Shown here piece after piece: positions 19,710 through 31,639 of a stretch of 64,000 bases of DNA. Positions within the stretch are counted from its first letter, which is position 1. Each line of letters opens with the position of its first letter. Below the pieces are notes generated by a model. It saw only the letters and a list, made by a program, of their open reading frames with translations, did not search any database and had not been told where the DNA came from. The stretch comes from Ectocarpus siliculosus (taxonomy: Eukaryota; Sar; Phaeophyceae; Ectocarpales; Ectocarpaceae), in assembly GCA_000310025.1 (NCBI GenBank), contig FN649741.1:6690881-6754880 (forward strand). The letters are read 5' to 3'. A program made the position numbers and the translations under genes.

Positions 19710-19988
19710 CTCCAGCACGGGTTCCCTCGAGGGATACACTCTAGAGTGTTAGTATACCCTTGTAAGTGTGTTGGAGATGATGGTATCACTTGTATTTAGG
19801 ACAGCAGACACGATCAGGACGCGGCGGGAGAGAGAGAGTGCCACGACACAGCAAGCACTCCCGCAGGGTCGAGCCCCGTGGATCAACCATGAAACCAACC
19901 CAGGGGACCATCAATTCCTATCTGCGTAGCCAATTCCTACAGTCCCGTTGGAATATTCTCATCCGCTCATGCACACACGAACAGAAAC

Positions 19989-21110
19989 CCCACATCAAAA
20001 ACGCTTCGTCGTAAATTGCTGTTTCGCCCTAAAGGGGGGTGGGCATAGCATGCGTTGATTCTACGACACCTCCCGGTCCAAGAAGCGCGCTCGCTGTGCA
20101 GCAGTTCACGTAGCCTCCCGGTTCCTTCTGTTGAACTCGCCCTCCCGTGCCTGGTGTGCTGTGCACGTTAGCCTGTTGTCCTCGCGATTGTTTCCGCAGG
20201 GCGGTTGTGCGACCCAGAACGCGCATTTGTGCCCGTGTACAGCAGCGTGGTTCTCGCAGTATCTGCCATTCAAAGATCACAGATCACTAAAAGACCTCGG
20301 CGTATCTTGATTATTGTTGCCTTCCTACGATACGCAGTTTGTGTTGGTTGTCGTTTGACTGGTCTCGCAGTGTATGGAAGACGTAGCTGGTTACGTTATG
20401 CATGCTGTTGGTGAGCCTCTGTGTCACGAAAACCTCAGCCATCGATCTAGCGTTGTACAAGCGGCACGCCTTACTATCCCAGAAAGCTAATCGACGGCGC
20501 AGCTGCCATCGTTTTTCCTCATACCGATACGTCGATTAACGCGTGTCTCAGCAAGCGTCATGAACTTGGGCATGACGCTTCCATTCAGGTAGCTTTAGCG
20601 ACACGTATTAAACGTTGGTTGTGGTGATGATGCACGAATACGTGCAGCCTAGCGGCAAGGGCTTGGGACAGGGCTTCGGACGAGGGTTAGCTACTAGGGA
20701 ATCGTGCTCAACCGTGTCTTCGCTCGACACTAAGTTGCAACGTACCTCTGCGTGGAATGAAGCCCTTCAATGTCACGGTCACACTTGTAGAAAGAGCACT
20801 GGCTTGTGAAGGCGCGGGACCTTTGAAGGAGAGGGTGGTGTCGAGTTATATTTTGTGGGATCAACAGGCGCTACAAACGACGTTGATGGTTGGTCTGTGC
20901 GTGAGCTGGGCAAACAGGGAAAATTCCGGGAACCATGCGACAACAAAGGAGTGTGTGTACGGGGACGTTCAAGTAACACTTAGCGCCCCCACCCACGGCG
21001 CCTCGAAAGGCAGGTCCATGCGAAACACACGGCAGCGCCAACTAACGGCGAGAACATCGAAATGCGCCTAACAAAGTCCCGGCAATACGCATCATTTAAG
21101 AATAATATCA
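19989..21110. other. gene-poor stretch
   Basis: No gene is supported. The small open frames show no recognised domain or splice pattern. Confidence 0.35.
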
Positions 21111-21111
21111 T

Positions 21112-21651
21112 CTACCCGCCGCTGTGCAACGTTCTTGGCAGTGTTTGGAGCGGACGAACCCAAACCGCCATGAGCGGAAGGTATCGATAGCGGCGACGAA
21201 TTATGAGACTGTTTTGCGACACCAGAATAAAATGAGCCAAGAGTAAGGCATTCTCCGCCGAAAAAAAACACTTGCAGATCTTGAAGTATCGCGTGGACGT
21301 ATTGCCGTCTATCGCGGCCGCCTGCGTCCAGACGTTCTGTCCCTCTATGGGAGTGTATTTCCGGCACTGATCACAAGCGTGATCTACCCACGGGGAGTCC
21401 CTCCAGTACCTGTCGTTGAGCTCCTCCTCGACACGACGTAGCCCCGCCCAATTATTGCATCCTGACTGCTCACCTCTCTCATCAAACACATCGACAGCCT
21501 TGGGATCCCTTGGCTTGAGTGCCTGGCCCGGCAATGCGTACCACTTGTGTGGACCTTGCACGCAATCATAACGCAGAAAGTTTGAGTAACGGCAAGCAAG
21601 ACGAAGAACTTGAGTCAGCTGCCAGCACGATAGCTGAAGGCGACTCGCCAT
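21112..21651 (-). pseudogene. possible KDZ-transposase-associated Cys-cluster fragment
   Basis: The minus-strand frame contains VDHACDQCRKYTP, then WTQAAAIDGNTS and CKC. This is like the HxCxxC...AVTDGxxxGHxxC cluster often found near the N-terminus of KDZ transposases. The preceding residues (VEEELNDRYWRDSPW) fit. No downstream transposase core is visible, so it is a fragment at best. It could instead be an unrelated host exon. Confidence 0.3.
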
Positions 21652-22193
21652 CGGTTGTCGGTTCTGTGTGAATAACCCTCCGTGCTGTTGAGGACGCGCG
21701 GTCGTTCGTGTAACCGCTGAGGCTTATCAAACATCTCCCACCCCCGGTAGGTGTCCCACCCCTTGCGTAATGACAGAGGAAAGACAAGAAGAAACAAACG
21801 ATTGCCTACTGCCAAATAAAAGGCTCGCACGCATGTCCCCTGCTCGGCGCTCCCTTATCCTTCCTACGAGAAGTTACTGTTGACCTGTACGCGGTCGGAT
21901 TGGGGATTGGGTACTAATTTTTTTCGCCGTCGATGGAAAATGTATTCCAATGCGGGGAGAGGTCTGCTGTGTTGTCACAACAGAATACAACATGTTGCAG
22001 TAAGGGGACAACGCAACTTTCTTACCGACATCATTTGCGGCCTTAAGCACGGCGTATATCTCCCAGCACTGCAGGAGCTCTGAACCCAGGAGGCGCAACT
22101 CCCGGCCGCCTACGACGTCCGCGGCGGCCGTGTTGGAGTGCAGTTCAGCGTAGGATTTGAAGCCCGCCCTGTCAGATATGCAACGTAGCAGCG

Positions 22194-23530
22194 ATGTGTG
22201 CCACAGTATCCCACAGAGGGATGCTGGATCCTCTCCTCAGGAGTACCCTAGGCGACGAAATTTACCAGGGGCCGACATACGATAGAGAATTGGTAGAGTG
22301 GCTAACCAAGCTGAAGCCATCGACTGCGGTTGCGATTACTTGGTCGGCATGTTCGTCCGCCCCTTCATTTAACAAGTTCCACGACAACATCCACGGCGTC
22401 AGGATGCTGTCGATTTCCGCGGACTTATGGTCCGCTAGCGGGCAATCACATGTTCGCATGTTGCCGCCGAGTCACTTGCGTGTATTTCGGGCCAAGGGTT
22501 TATTCGATTCGCCCATGGACGGAGTGGTGTGGCCGGCCACCGTTGAGGTGATGTCGTTCGGATCCGGCTGCGAGAGCCGCTTCAACCAGCCACTCGAAAG
22601 TATCAGTATGCCTCCTAATTTGAAGCAACTTTCGCTAGAAAGCACATTCAACAGTTCCATCGAAGGTGTGACTTTCGTAGATTCCATCGAGGACATTCGT
22701 CTAGGAGGATGCTTCAACCAGCCAATCGCCGCAGTCCGGTGGCCCAGTAGCTTGCAACGTTTGGCGTTTGGTACGTGCTTTGACCAGCCGTTGACCGGCT
22801 ATCATTGGCCGGATGCATTGATCGCTCTGACGGCCGGTGATGCGTTCCAGCAGAACCTGCTAGACGTTATCTGGCCTGGTTCGCTGCAGTGTCTCACCTT
22901 GGGGGGTGCGTGGAACGGGGGGCTGAGGCCTCCTGTGGTACTCCCTGCCACGCTCAAGGTCCTACGGTTGGGGGGGAGTTTCAACAGCCATGCAGTTGCC
23001 TGAGGGGCTGTAGGAGGTGTCGTTCGCCTTAATATTCAACCAGAAGGTTGATGCCGTTCATTGGCCCAGGAACTTGCATATAGTTGTGTTCCCGGATGAT
23101 TTCGACGACATGGTTTCCGTAGAACGCGCTAAGTGGCCGTCCACGCTAGAAGCTTTCGAGTTTGGGTCAGGCTGCGGGTGGCGTATAAGCGACACCACTT
23201 GGCCTACGAGCCGAAAGACGTTGGTGCTTGGGGGTAAGTTCAACACGAAGGTTTACACCTTGCAGTGGCCGCCTGGATTGGAGTCGCTTGCCTTCGGGGG
23301 ATCATTCAATCACTCTCGAGTCATGTTGGCCTCCTACCCTGAAGGAGTTGTCGTTTGGCAAACGCTTCCAACAACCACTGTCAGGCGTACGTTGGCCGAG
23401 AGCTATAGTCGAACTGAGGTTTGACGGGATGTCTACAGGTGACGGTTGTACGTGTGGTTGCATGTGGCCAAGGTCGCTGAAGAGGGTTCAGTTTACAGTC
23501 ACGGAGAAAGTAAGGATATTGATGACGTAA
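22194..23530 (+). pseudogene. FNIP-repeat protein gene, broken
   Basis: The region encodes about a dozen units of the form WPxSLxxLxFGxxFNQPLxxV, the FNIP repeat, an LRR-like unit of 21-23 residues. Clear units include WPSSLQRLAFGTCFDQPL, WPDALIALTAGDAFQQNLL and WPGSLQCLTLGG. The N-terminal 70 residues (MLDPLLRSTLGDEIY...) lack repeats. Repeats continue downstream in other frames up to about 23.52 kb, so the gene is broken, with about two frame breaks. FNIP proteins are known in Dictyostelium and in some giant viruses; whether this copy is host-born or acquired is open. A Trp-Pro pair opens most units. Confidence 0.65.
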
Positions 23531-23547
23531 GAGTTAGTGGCTTGAAA

Positions 23548-24573
23548 TCACATCGCCCACCGCCTGAAGTGATCGTCCTTGTTCTTCTCTACCTCTACAG
23601 CCGAACATTTGTGGTTTAAGGCCAGCGAACCAGGGCCACCGCATGCAACGTTTACCCAATCATCCAAATCCGACTCGCGCCCCGTGCATACGTTGTGGCT
23701 AGTCACGACGTGGAGCGCCTTCGAATCGCTGAATACAAGCAACCCGACTTCTTCAGGAAGCAGCTTTCTGGTTTACCTCGGCGGGCGTTAGGTGGGATGT
23801 ATCGTTCATTCCGCGCAACCGATTGACACTGTTCGTATGTGCATAATAAATAATGGTATCCGGCAGGTTCCTCCCCAACCTTGACATCTACCTCGTGAGT
23901 ACCGAGACTACTGGGCAAAAATTGGACAGCAGTAGCACCAATAAGTTCTTGGAGCGACCTCCCCGAGGCAAACGATAACGCGGACGCTAACTCGGAGTGA
24001 TGTGCACTGGGGTATCTGATGATTGCCCCCATAAGATCGATAAGATCGCTCGCGTTCACTGTGATGCTCTTCGCGCACTTCGCCGCCAATGGTTCTCGAC
24101 GTCTTCCTTGGAAGGCTCTTCTGGTGTAAGCTCTTGATTGGAAACATACGGCGGAAGTATATTTACCTTTCGTAGGAGCTCATAAATTTCGACCACCCCA
24201 GTGAAGGACATTTTCCGTGAGTGAACTGTGTTTCGCGTTGCCCATTTGTCGAACAAATCTAACTTCGCCAACGAAACGATAAATTTCTCGGCTATTTTGA
24301 GCTTTTGTAAGCAGTATTTCTTCCATGAATCACTTGAGGTTTTCTTCGCCAGCGACGATTCCTTCCTCTGTATGACTTTGAGTATGCGCTTAAGGGCCTT
24401 CCTGATGGTGCCGTCGTTGTGAACGGGACCGTATGCTTGCATCCATTCTCGCCTGACTCAGCGGACGTTTTTGCTGAGAGAGCCTGAATGCAGTTTCTTA
24501 AGACCTCGAGTACGTGGACCGGGTCTTTGTTATTCTGTAGCCAACTCGCACACTGTGAACTAAGATCGTTCAT
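23548..24573 (-). pseudogene. tyrosine-recombinase/telomere-resolvase-like gene, broken
   Basis: Three successive minus-strand frames look like parts of one protein of about 330-340 residues. The first (MNDLSSQCASWLQ...) and the second, Lys-rich and helical, resemble an N-terminal DNA-binding part. The third contains ALSFASGRSLQELIGA near 23.95 kb, like box I of tyrosine recombinases and hairpin-telomere resolvases (xxSGRxxxEL). No clear C-terminal tyrosine box was recognised. Such enzymes are known from brown-algal viruses and selfish elements, so this may be a viral fossil. It is broken, with about two frame breaks. The convergent neighbour is the FNIP gene. Confidence 0.3.
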
Positions 24574-26790
24574 GGTCGATTCTCAGCTACACACACCACG
24601 AATATTATATTCTCGCGGACCAGAGATGCATCCGATGATACCCTCGCGCGCAGTACAGAGATGAATCAAGCAACACGGCCTTGCTCACCTGTAGTCTTCG
24701 TCGCAATGGGTCGGTGTGCTGGAGATGGGTGTGTGAAAGGAGTGTTGTTGTGGGCATAGTCTAGATGGGGCATCTTGGTCTAGAAAGGATGTGGGACGGT
24801 CGGAAGTATACCTCTGACGGGCCATACCACATCAGAGGATCTTGACTATCCGCGTGCCCCCCTGGTTGAAAGGTGAATTGGTCACCTCAACCAGATCTTT
24901 TTTCTTTCTCAATTCAAGCAGCATCCCATCTCTATACAACCTTGGAGGCAAGCCATCAAGTGACCAGACCTCTTTCTTTACCCTAGGACCCATATGATTC
25001 CAACTGCTCGGTCTCTTTTATTCACAGCAGCATCATACGAGAAGGTTCCGAGAATACGGACGAACATAGACTACACATGTTTTGAAGTTGAGTCACAGGA
25101 CAAAAAAAAGGAGGTACAGCGGGGGTGGCGGTGATGATCTATCCTCTATCCTGCCAGTTTAACGAAAACGTGAGAGACCGCCCTTACCCGGTGTCCGAGA
25201 GAGAGAGGGAAGGCGAGAGAGGGACTGAGCAGATGTGGTGAGTGGTTTCTGACGACGGTTGTTTTGTTTCCCGTTAAGATATACTTCGAAGTATGTATGT
25301 TCCTGCGTGCCATTTTTTTCCAAGCTCCGTCCGTCCGTCCGTCCGTCTGTCGTGTGGGTTTGGTCGGTCAATGGCGGACCTGGGTACATTTTATTTGTGT
25401 GTATCGTGTGAAGTCGTTCATCCACCACACACGACCAACCGATGCTTATGGTGAATGAGATGTGCTAATGGCGTTCCTCCAGGGTACAACCAGGTGTGGT
25501 CGGCGGTTCGATGAATGACTGAGAGGGATGTCATCAATCAGTCCCATCAGTCACTCACGACGAATTTGATTTTCTTCGATTGTTTCAAGAGGTGACGTCA
25601 TGACCATGGCTAACGTCATCGGTCGACCATGGAATTTTCGACCAAGGGAATTTCCTTAAAAAAGAAATGCACCAATCAGAAAACTGCGGGCACCGTTTCC
25701 CTCTCTATTTTGCTCTCCTGGGTGTGGTTCGGAAGTGAAATATATGTATTCCCTTGCCCGAACTCTCTGTGAAAGGGTTAGTATATTGATAGAGATTTTT
25801 TGGCTTAGGCATTCGCATATAGTGCATCACGCATTTTACCGCTGGCCCCCGTCCAGGGACCTCGATGGCTGGTCATTGGTCAGGGAGTTCAATGCAAGCA
25901 TCAACACAATACACATCACACGAGGCGTGTATCTACTTTTGCATCTTCCATCAAAGGTCGATCACGGTCTGCTACGGCTGTAAGTTCCGTATCATTTGCC
26001 GTGGGGGTCTCCGGGCATCTTCGGGCATCTCCGGGTATCTCTGTGCCTGCTGTGTGTCACTCTGCCCGCTGATGCAAACTGCCTCTCTCTGCGGAAGGAC
26101 CTGTGGTCTCGAGCTCTTGTCTGCGGCTGAAATAATGGTCTTTCGGCCCGCCGGTTGTCACATAACAAATAATCGCCGTCTGCTCTTGGTGAAGCAAGCA
26201 AGGTAGGCTATATGTTGCAATATGCCCGTTCCAACTACCGGTGGTTGCTGCTCCCCATTGCTGCCCATTCTCATTCTGGAACAAACTGTGCGGAGCGAGT
26301 ACAAACGCCACACTTTCGGCGTCGCCCGTAGAGTTTACCCGCCACACACCACACACTGCTGCTGCGGCACGTCATCACTCTCGCGACTAAAGCGATACTA
26401 AATACTCGAATACTCATCATAGGGTAGGGGTAGTGGCGAGGTTTATGAGTGACGCAGCAGCTCCAAATGCAGCGGGACCCGCCGATGGAGCACCCTCGGA
26501 GGCAGCAGAAGCAGCAGCAACAGATGCTGAGGTGACCCAGATCCCACGGCCAGTAGGGACCTCCACGACTGGCGCGTCAGAGAACCGGCTGTTGCTTACA
26601 GCACGATGACCTCGGAAGTGTACTCTGTGAAGTGTCCACCGCCGAGGACTTCAAAACACCAGACGGCTACCAGGAGAGGAAGGGGCAAGCGAGGACCCCT
26701 TTCTCTTCTATCTGGGAAGAAGCTGCTGCAAACAAACCCCATATCATAGTTGGTTGTGTTTTTTTGTGCTACGCATGTACGAGATCTTTA
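24574..26790. other. gene-poor stretch
   Basis: No gene is supported. It contains a short (CCGT)n run near 25.33 kb and AT-rich sequence. The open frame at 25865-26206 has no recognised domain. Confidence 0.35.
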
Positions 26791-27185
26791 GAAGCCGAAA
26801 TCAAACCAATTCTTATGTTTTTCGGCTTATGGAAAAGTTAGTCGTGGGTTCGAGAACCAGGCTGCACACTTTGAAGTGTTTTTTTTCCTGAGGCCTTGGA
26901 TACTCCCGGCCAGAGTATGGGTGACGAAAGATTCGTGGACCCTGGAACATCCGGCAGGATGTGAGTGGCGGGTGATGATATGAAGCGCAATGAAGATTGG
27001 ACGGATAGTAGCGCTGGCAAGGGGAGTCACCCTCCTCTGAAGTAAAAGTGACGGGGCTCACGATCCCCACGACCAACTTTTATCGAAGCCGAAATCAAAC
27101 CATTAGACTAGTAGTCAGCTTAACTAATAGTCTAAATGGTTTGATCTCTGACTACTGTAGTAGTCTATTTGTTTGATTTCGGCTT
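26791..27185. repeat. fold-back MITE and a related terminal copy
   Basis: GAAGCCGAAATCAAACCA occurs at 26791 and 27085, and its inverse TTTGTTTGATTTCGGCTT at 27168-27185. The 100-bp piece 27086-27185 has inverted ends of about 35 bp continuing through TAGACTA and GTAGTCAG. The first copy at 26791 may be the end of a longer version of the same element. Confidence 0.65.
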
Positions 27186-27209
27186 GTATGGATCTCCGTA
27201 TGCTACGAC

Positions 27210-27610
27210 GCACACGTCGAGTATCTTGGGTACGCGGAGTGAGTATGCTCGAGTATCTGAGTACGCATGAGCAGTTTTGAAATACTTACTTATGAAATAC
27301 TCCGCCTGCTGAGTATCGATGAGTATTTTTGAAATTCTTACTCAACGATCCGAGTACGGGCGAGTACGTTCGAAATACTTACTCAAAGGCTGTAACCTAG
27401 TAAAAGTTGAGTATATTTGAAGTGAAGGATATACTTAAGGTTGAGTACAATACTCAAGTTCTGAGTGCGCGTGAGTGAGTAGTGTCGAAATACATTCTCA
27501 ATCTCCAGAGTATTGATGAGTATATTTGGAATACGTAGTCAAACTAACTTGTTGAGTGGGCTTAGTATTATTGGATACTTACTCAAGGGTTATTCTCAAG
27601 GTTTAAGTAA
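27210..27610. repeat. palindromic GAGTA/TACTC array
   Basis: About 400 bp densely filled with GAGTA and its inverse TACTC, in imperfect units such as GAGTATTTTTGAAATTCTTA and CGAAATACTTACTCAA. No frame is preserved. It lies next to the fold-back MITE and may be its tail or a separate satellite. Confidence 0.6.
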
Positions 27611-27829
27611 AATATTTATACTATTGTGTGTGCCCAGCAAGGTGTCACATGGAGAGCCACTGCATGCCGGCAGGAGGCGTGACAGGAGTGGAGTCGAGTA
27701 GTCTGCAGACAGCGCTGTGTGCTGCCTCTTTTTGCGTTCTTCGCGGGCGAAAGACGGGCCAACTAATGGCGATCTCCAGTTCGCCGGTCGCCCCGGTGTA
27801 TCCTCTAAATCTTCTAGAGGTCAGGTTAG

Positions 27830-27910
27830 GGTTCGAATTCCGGCGTAATCGAGCTTTTCTTGCAAAGTGAGTTTTTCTGTCGCTTCGGCTCCTGGCCTAG
27901 TGGATAGCGC
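27830..27910 (+). repeat. tRNA-like promoter words, possible SINE remnant
   Basis: GGTTCGAATTCC (27834-27845, like box B) is followed 45 bp later by TGGCCTAGTGGATAGCGC (like box A, about 27893). The order is reversed for a single tRNA or SINE, so it would need two joined units. No cloverleaf could be drawn. Confidence 0.2.
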
Positions 27911-30629
27911 TAGTGCGTGTGTGCACAGAGGGAAGAGAGTGCTGAACTCTTCTCGCATAACAAATCGAAGGAAAGGTACCGCAGGAGGTGAGGGTAGAGA
28001 GGGGCTCTTCTGTGTGACCACGGTTTGGAGTAAACGGCACAAGCGCTGTGAGCGCTGACTTGAAGTGAAGACAAAAAAAAAAAAATCGATGGCATTTTTA
28101 TGGAAGAAGGAGGTTTGGCAGGGCAGAGTGGTCTGGTGGTGCCGCATCGCGGGCAACCCGTGGGTTATTCGGCGCATATCTGAACTGAGGGTCATGAGCA
28201 GAAGCAGAAGAAAAAAAGGGCACGGCCACGTTCGTGACGTCATGTGACTTCTTGACAAACGTCGAAAGAAACGACCAGAGGCAATCCGGTCCTACTACAA
28301 GCACTTTTTGTTTTGAGGTCAAATGCAGATCTTGATTTCGAACTTGCTCCTGACTTCTCCGCAGTCTTGTCCGAAACACCCTACATGTAGTAGGTACGTG
28401 CTTGTGCTCGTCCGACGGTAACGGCAACAAGCCACTTATCACGCCATATCTCACGCGAATCTCAATGAACCTCCGCCACTCCATGACACTCCCAAGGAAA
28501 ATATACGGAAAGTTCTCGTCCTACAACTTCGATATTTATATTTCGTGGACAACATATAATGCAACTTGTGGAGAGGGCAGGCAGGAACAGACCACCTCCT
28601 TTCTGCCGGCGGAGCATCTCGCGCCCTCACATCTGGTGGGTTTTCGACGACTCCACCTGCCTAGTGTTCTGCTGCCACACCAATGCATATTTGCCGAATT
28701 TTGAAGGCCAAGGAAGACAGGACGACGGAAGACCGATGCAGCGGCGGCGAAATAAATTATCGCGCGACTGTCAAGTCCCCCTGGTCCGCAATCCAGCAAG
28801 ATAGGATACCCTGAAAACCTGGCTGTGATGCTGTGATATGATGTGGCCGGAAAAAAAGCAACAAGAAGCGGCAAGCGGGCCTGTACTTCCCTATCCCTTC
28901 GTCAAGGAGCTGCCCTTAGCAAGGTGAGGCCACGTACGCCGTAGGATGACAGGGACAGAGGACGCCACGCACGGAACCCATGCCTCTCTCTCTGTCGTGT
29001 GCGTAGCGCCTGTCGCGCTTTTTGGTATCCTGGTGGTTGCATGGGCTTCGATTGCGAGATTGGAGAGTTGATGTGCCAGGTACCTGACACAGCAGTAGTT
29101 CAAGATGCATGATATTCTTGCAGTCTTGTGAACGAGCACGCCTCTCATGCTGCTTGCTTTGTACATGTGGAGCAACCTTCTCCCATCAACTTGGTTCGCC
29201 CGCCCTGTTCACGCTCTAGGCAAGTCGAATCACGATGCCATGTGTGCGTAGACACCCTAAGAGTCAGCCTTCTACATGTAGCAAGGGGCAGGTGAGGGAG
29301 GCGGGTAGATTTGCACGACACCACAGAAGAATAAGAATTGCCCGGCAACCACGTATGGACTGCTGCCGAAAGTACTTGAGCCACACACTGAGATGAGCGT
29401 CCCCAGCGAGAGACGAAGGGCTGAGCCAGAAACCGATCAGATCGTTTGAGCGGCTTTTGGTCCAGTTTCCTCTCTATGCGGGCAATATTCAGGAGAGAGC
29501 GGAGAGTGCGGAGCGGAGGCTTGGAAAAGAAGGGCTGAAAAAATGTCTCTCTTGTTCTGCTTTGTCCGCTTGAGATGAAATGCTAGCGGGCTAGGCTAGA
29601 GACGAAACGGTCTGCCCATGAACTACAGTACTCGTGACTGACAGATAGATTGAGGCGTCCGCTGACCAGTTGGTACGGTTTCCATGAGCGGGCGACACAG
29701 ACCGACGCAAAGAGCAGAGATCATGCTGACGTGCATTTCTATGCGCATCGAAAGCCGTGCACACGATGCAAGAGAGGCACTTAAGCAAGTATGTACAACT
29801 GCCGCACACACGGGAACGGAATGACGAGATGAAGGTGACGAAAAATTAAGAATCAGAGTACCGACCGTTCCAAAGACCGAAAAAAACTCCACAGCTCCTC
29901 TGTCAGCAGATGTGCTGGATCCCGGCGATTTTTTACTGGTGGTGCATGAAAAAAAAAAGAAAAAGGAAAAGAAGGAAACCCCGGGTTTTTGTAGGAAGAG
30001 TTCTGCGATCCGTCACGTGTTTGACTCGACCTTACTCGACCATCCCGCCCTCGATTAACTCGCGAGTTTTTGCACTAGATGCGCAAAGAAAGCCAGTAAC
30101 CTGGATCGACTGCTGCGAGTCGTTTAGGCACCCTGACACATAGTCCTGTTTGATTTTGACGAGCCACCTCTATGACATACCACATGGCATATCATACACA
30201 CACACATACATGCGTGTACGGTGTGGCTTTCTCTCTATCCAACAGAACCGCGTGGCCACCAGTATTCGGATAGCATGCAGAGAGCCCGCAGCCCGCACTG
30301 CATAGGAGCAGTAGCCGTCGCGAGCAGAGCACAGGACAATGGCGGGCGCTGCCTCGACAGATCATGCACAGAGAGGATGAGAAAAGATCCAAGTTAAAAA
30401 CTCTCCAACGGCCACAACTAGTCTTGCTTCTAAAACTCAGCAGACCAACCCAGCGCTGCGTCGTGACTAAATAAGCAGCAGGGCAAGGAACCAAGACCTG
30501 GTGGGAAATGCGTGTGTATTGGTCTGAAAGGGTTCATTCGGCTGCCAGACTCTCTGTTTAGCCGGGGGGCGCACCCTCTCTCTCTCTGTCATCAGCTGTC
30601 GCATCAGCTTCGAGGCTCTCTGGTGGGCG

Positions 30630-30636
30630 GCGTACG

Positions 30637-30669
<33 letters not shown>

Positions 30670-30671
30670 TG
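30630..30671. repeat. CT microsatellite
   Basis: A nearly unbroken (CT)n run inside the TIR element. Confidence 0.9.
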
Positions 30672-31076
30672 CTCTGGGTCGCTGTTGTTGCGGCAGCAGC
30701 AACCAGCTGCCAATACTCTTCATTGCTGGCGTGGTGACTGTTCTGTAGCGGCTGTGTCTGTGGCAGCTGTGAGGTCTCTTGTTTGAGTGTTTGCGGCCTA
30801 CGCCACTTATTTATCGAGTGAGACTGTTTCGGTGATGTATTAACTTCACGAGAGGTAGGCGACCGTCCTTCACACGGACGAAAGAGGGAGTGCTCCACAC
30901 AGAGCAGCTCCAACGCTCCAACAGCAAGGAGGGGCCCCGTGACACATCACGGTGCCCCCTACCAAACGGCAATCTTACCAATCTGAGTGACACCAAATCA
31001 TACAGCACGTGTATCCAACACCAATGTTCGCAGACTCTCGAACATCTCTAACACGTCAAAGAGTGTTACAGTTGCT

Positions 31077-31138
31077 GTCGGTATTGGACATTTCCCCCTC
31101 CCCCTCTCTTTTCTATATATTATATGTCCAATACCGAC
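31077..31138. repeat. perfect 15-bp hairpin arms
   Basis: GTCGGTATTGGACAT at 31077-31091 and its exact inverse at 31124-31138 enclose a 32-base pyrimidine-rich then AT-rich loop. It lies near the right end of the TIR element. Confidence 0.85.
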
Positions 31139-31639
31139 GGAACGTGCACCACCAGTAAAAAATCGCCTTTCCTGGATCCCGAAGAGACTGCTGTGGTGGT
31201 CTTGACACATGAAGAGTCCGTTCCGGCCTCCGCTCAGAGATGGAAATTAAAAACTACTTTCACCTTCCCAGCATCAGATGTGGCACCAAACTGTCTTGTT
31301 GACCCTGTTACCCACGGGGGAGATATCCCTGTGTGCTGCTCGGGAAATCTGGAAGTACAGGTAGCCTTCGCTGACGCTTAGGTTCATTGCTAATCTATCT
31401 TTGGCTCTTTTCTTACATCGAGATTGATTCGTTGGGTCATCTTTTGAGTCTTGTGTGCAAAGGTTGGAACAGCTCCTCTCTCTGTGATGAACCAATGGAT
31501 GAAGAATAGCAGTTTTTTTTACGTGTGAAAGTCCGACACAACGTGAGACCCTACAATGTACATATCGAGACATACGTATTCGTGTGTGAGAGGTGAGAGA
31601 GAGACTGGCATAAACTGTTGATGTGTGGTGGATGGGGAC

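Larger units (their letters stand above)
17038..19983 (-). mobile_element. non-autonomous LTR retroelement with GAAAC target duplication
   Basis: LTRs of 230 bp (17038-17267) and 237 bp (19747-19983) both begin TGTTAG and end CGAACA. A perfect 5-bp duplication GAAAC flanks them (17033-17037 and 19984-19988). The LTRs differ by about three substitutions and one short indel, so the insertion is fairly young. A purine tract (minus-sense CCAGGGAGGG, 17268-17277) next to the left LTR fixes the direction as minus strand. The interior holds one Gag-like open frame and a GC-rich minisatellite but no protease, RT or integrase, so it would depend on another element's enzymes. No usual tRNA-type primer site was found next to the right LTR. 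Confidence 0.9.
29924..31167. mobile_element. non-autonomous TIR DNA transposon, 9-bp target duplication
   Basis: Terminal inverted repeats of 23 bp begin GGCGATTTTTTACTGG and match perfectly at both ends. CTGGATCCC occurs at 29915-29923 and again at 31172-31180, four bases beyond the right end, which fits a 9-bp duplication of the Mutator type. Copy 2 of the surrounding repeat passes from one side to the other without this DNA, confirming an insertion of about 1.25 kb. There is no transposase. Confidence 0.75.
28390..31575 (+). repeat. dispersed repeat family, copy 1
   Basis: Long diverged similarity to 53.56-54.1 kb plus 62.1-63.72 kb (copy 2) and a short part at 49.87-49.99 kb (copy 3). 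Shared blocks include GACTCCACCTGCCTAG near 28.65 kb, CATGCCTCTCTCTCTGTCGT near 28.98 kb, CGTCCGCTGACCAGTTG near 29.66 kb and GATTCGTTGGGTCATC near 31.43 kb. No protein is evident. The copy is interrupted by the TIR element at 29924-31167, which copy 2 lacks. Confidence 0.75.

Noticed and set aside
27834-27905. A tRNA gene
   Set aside because: Box-like words are in the wrong order and no cloverleaf stems form.
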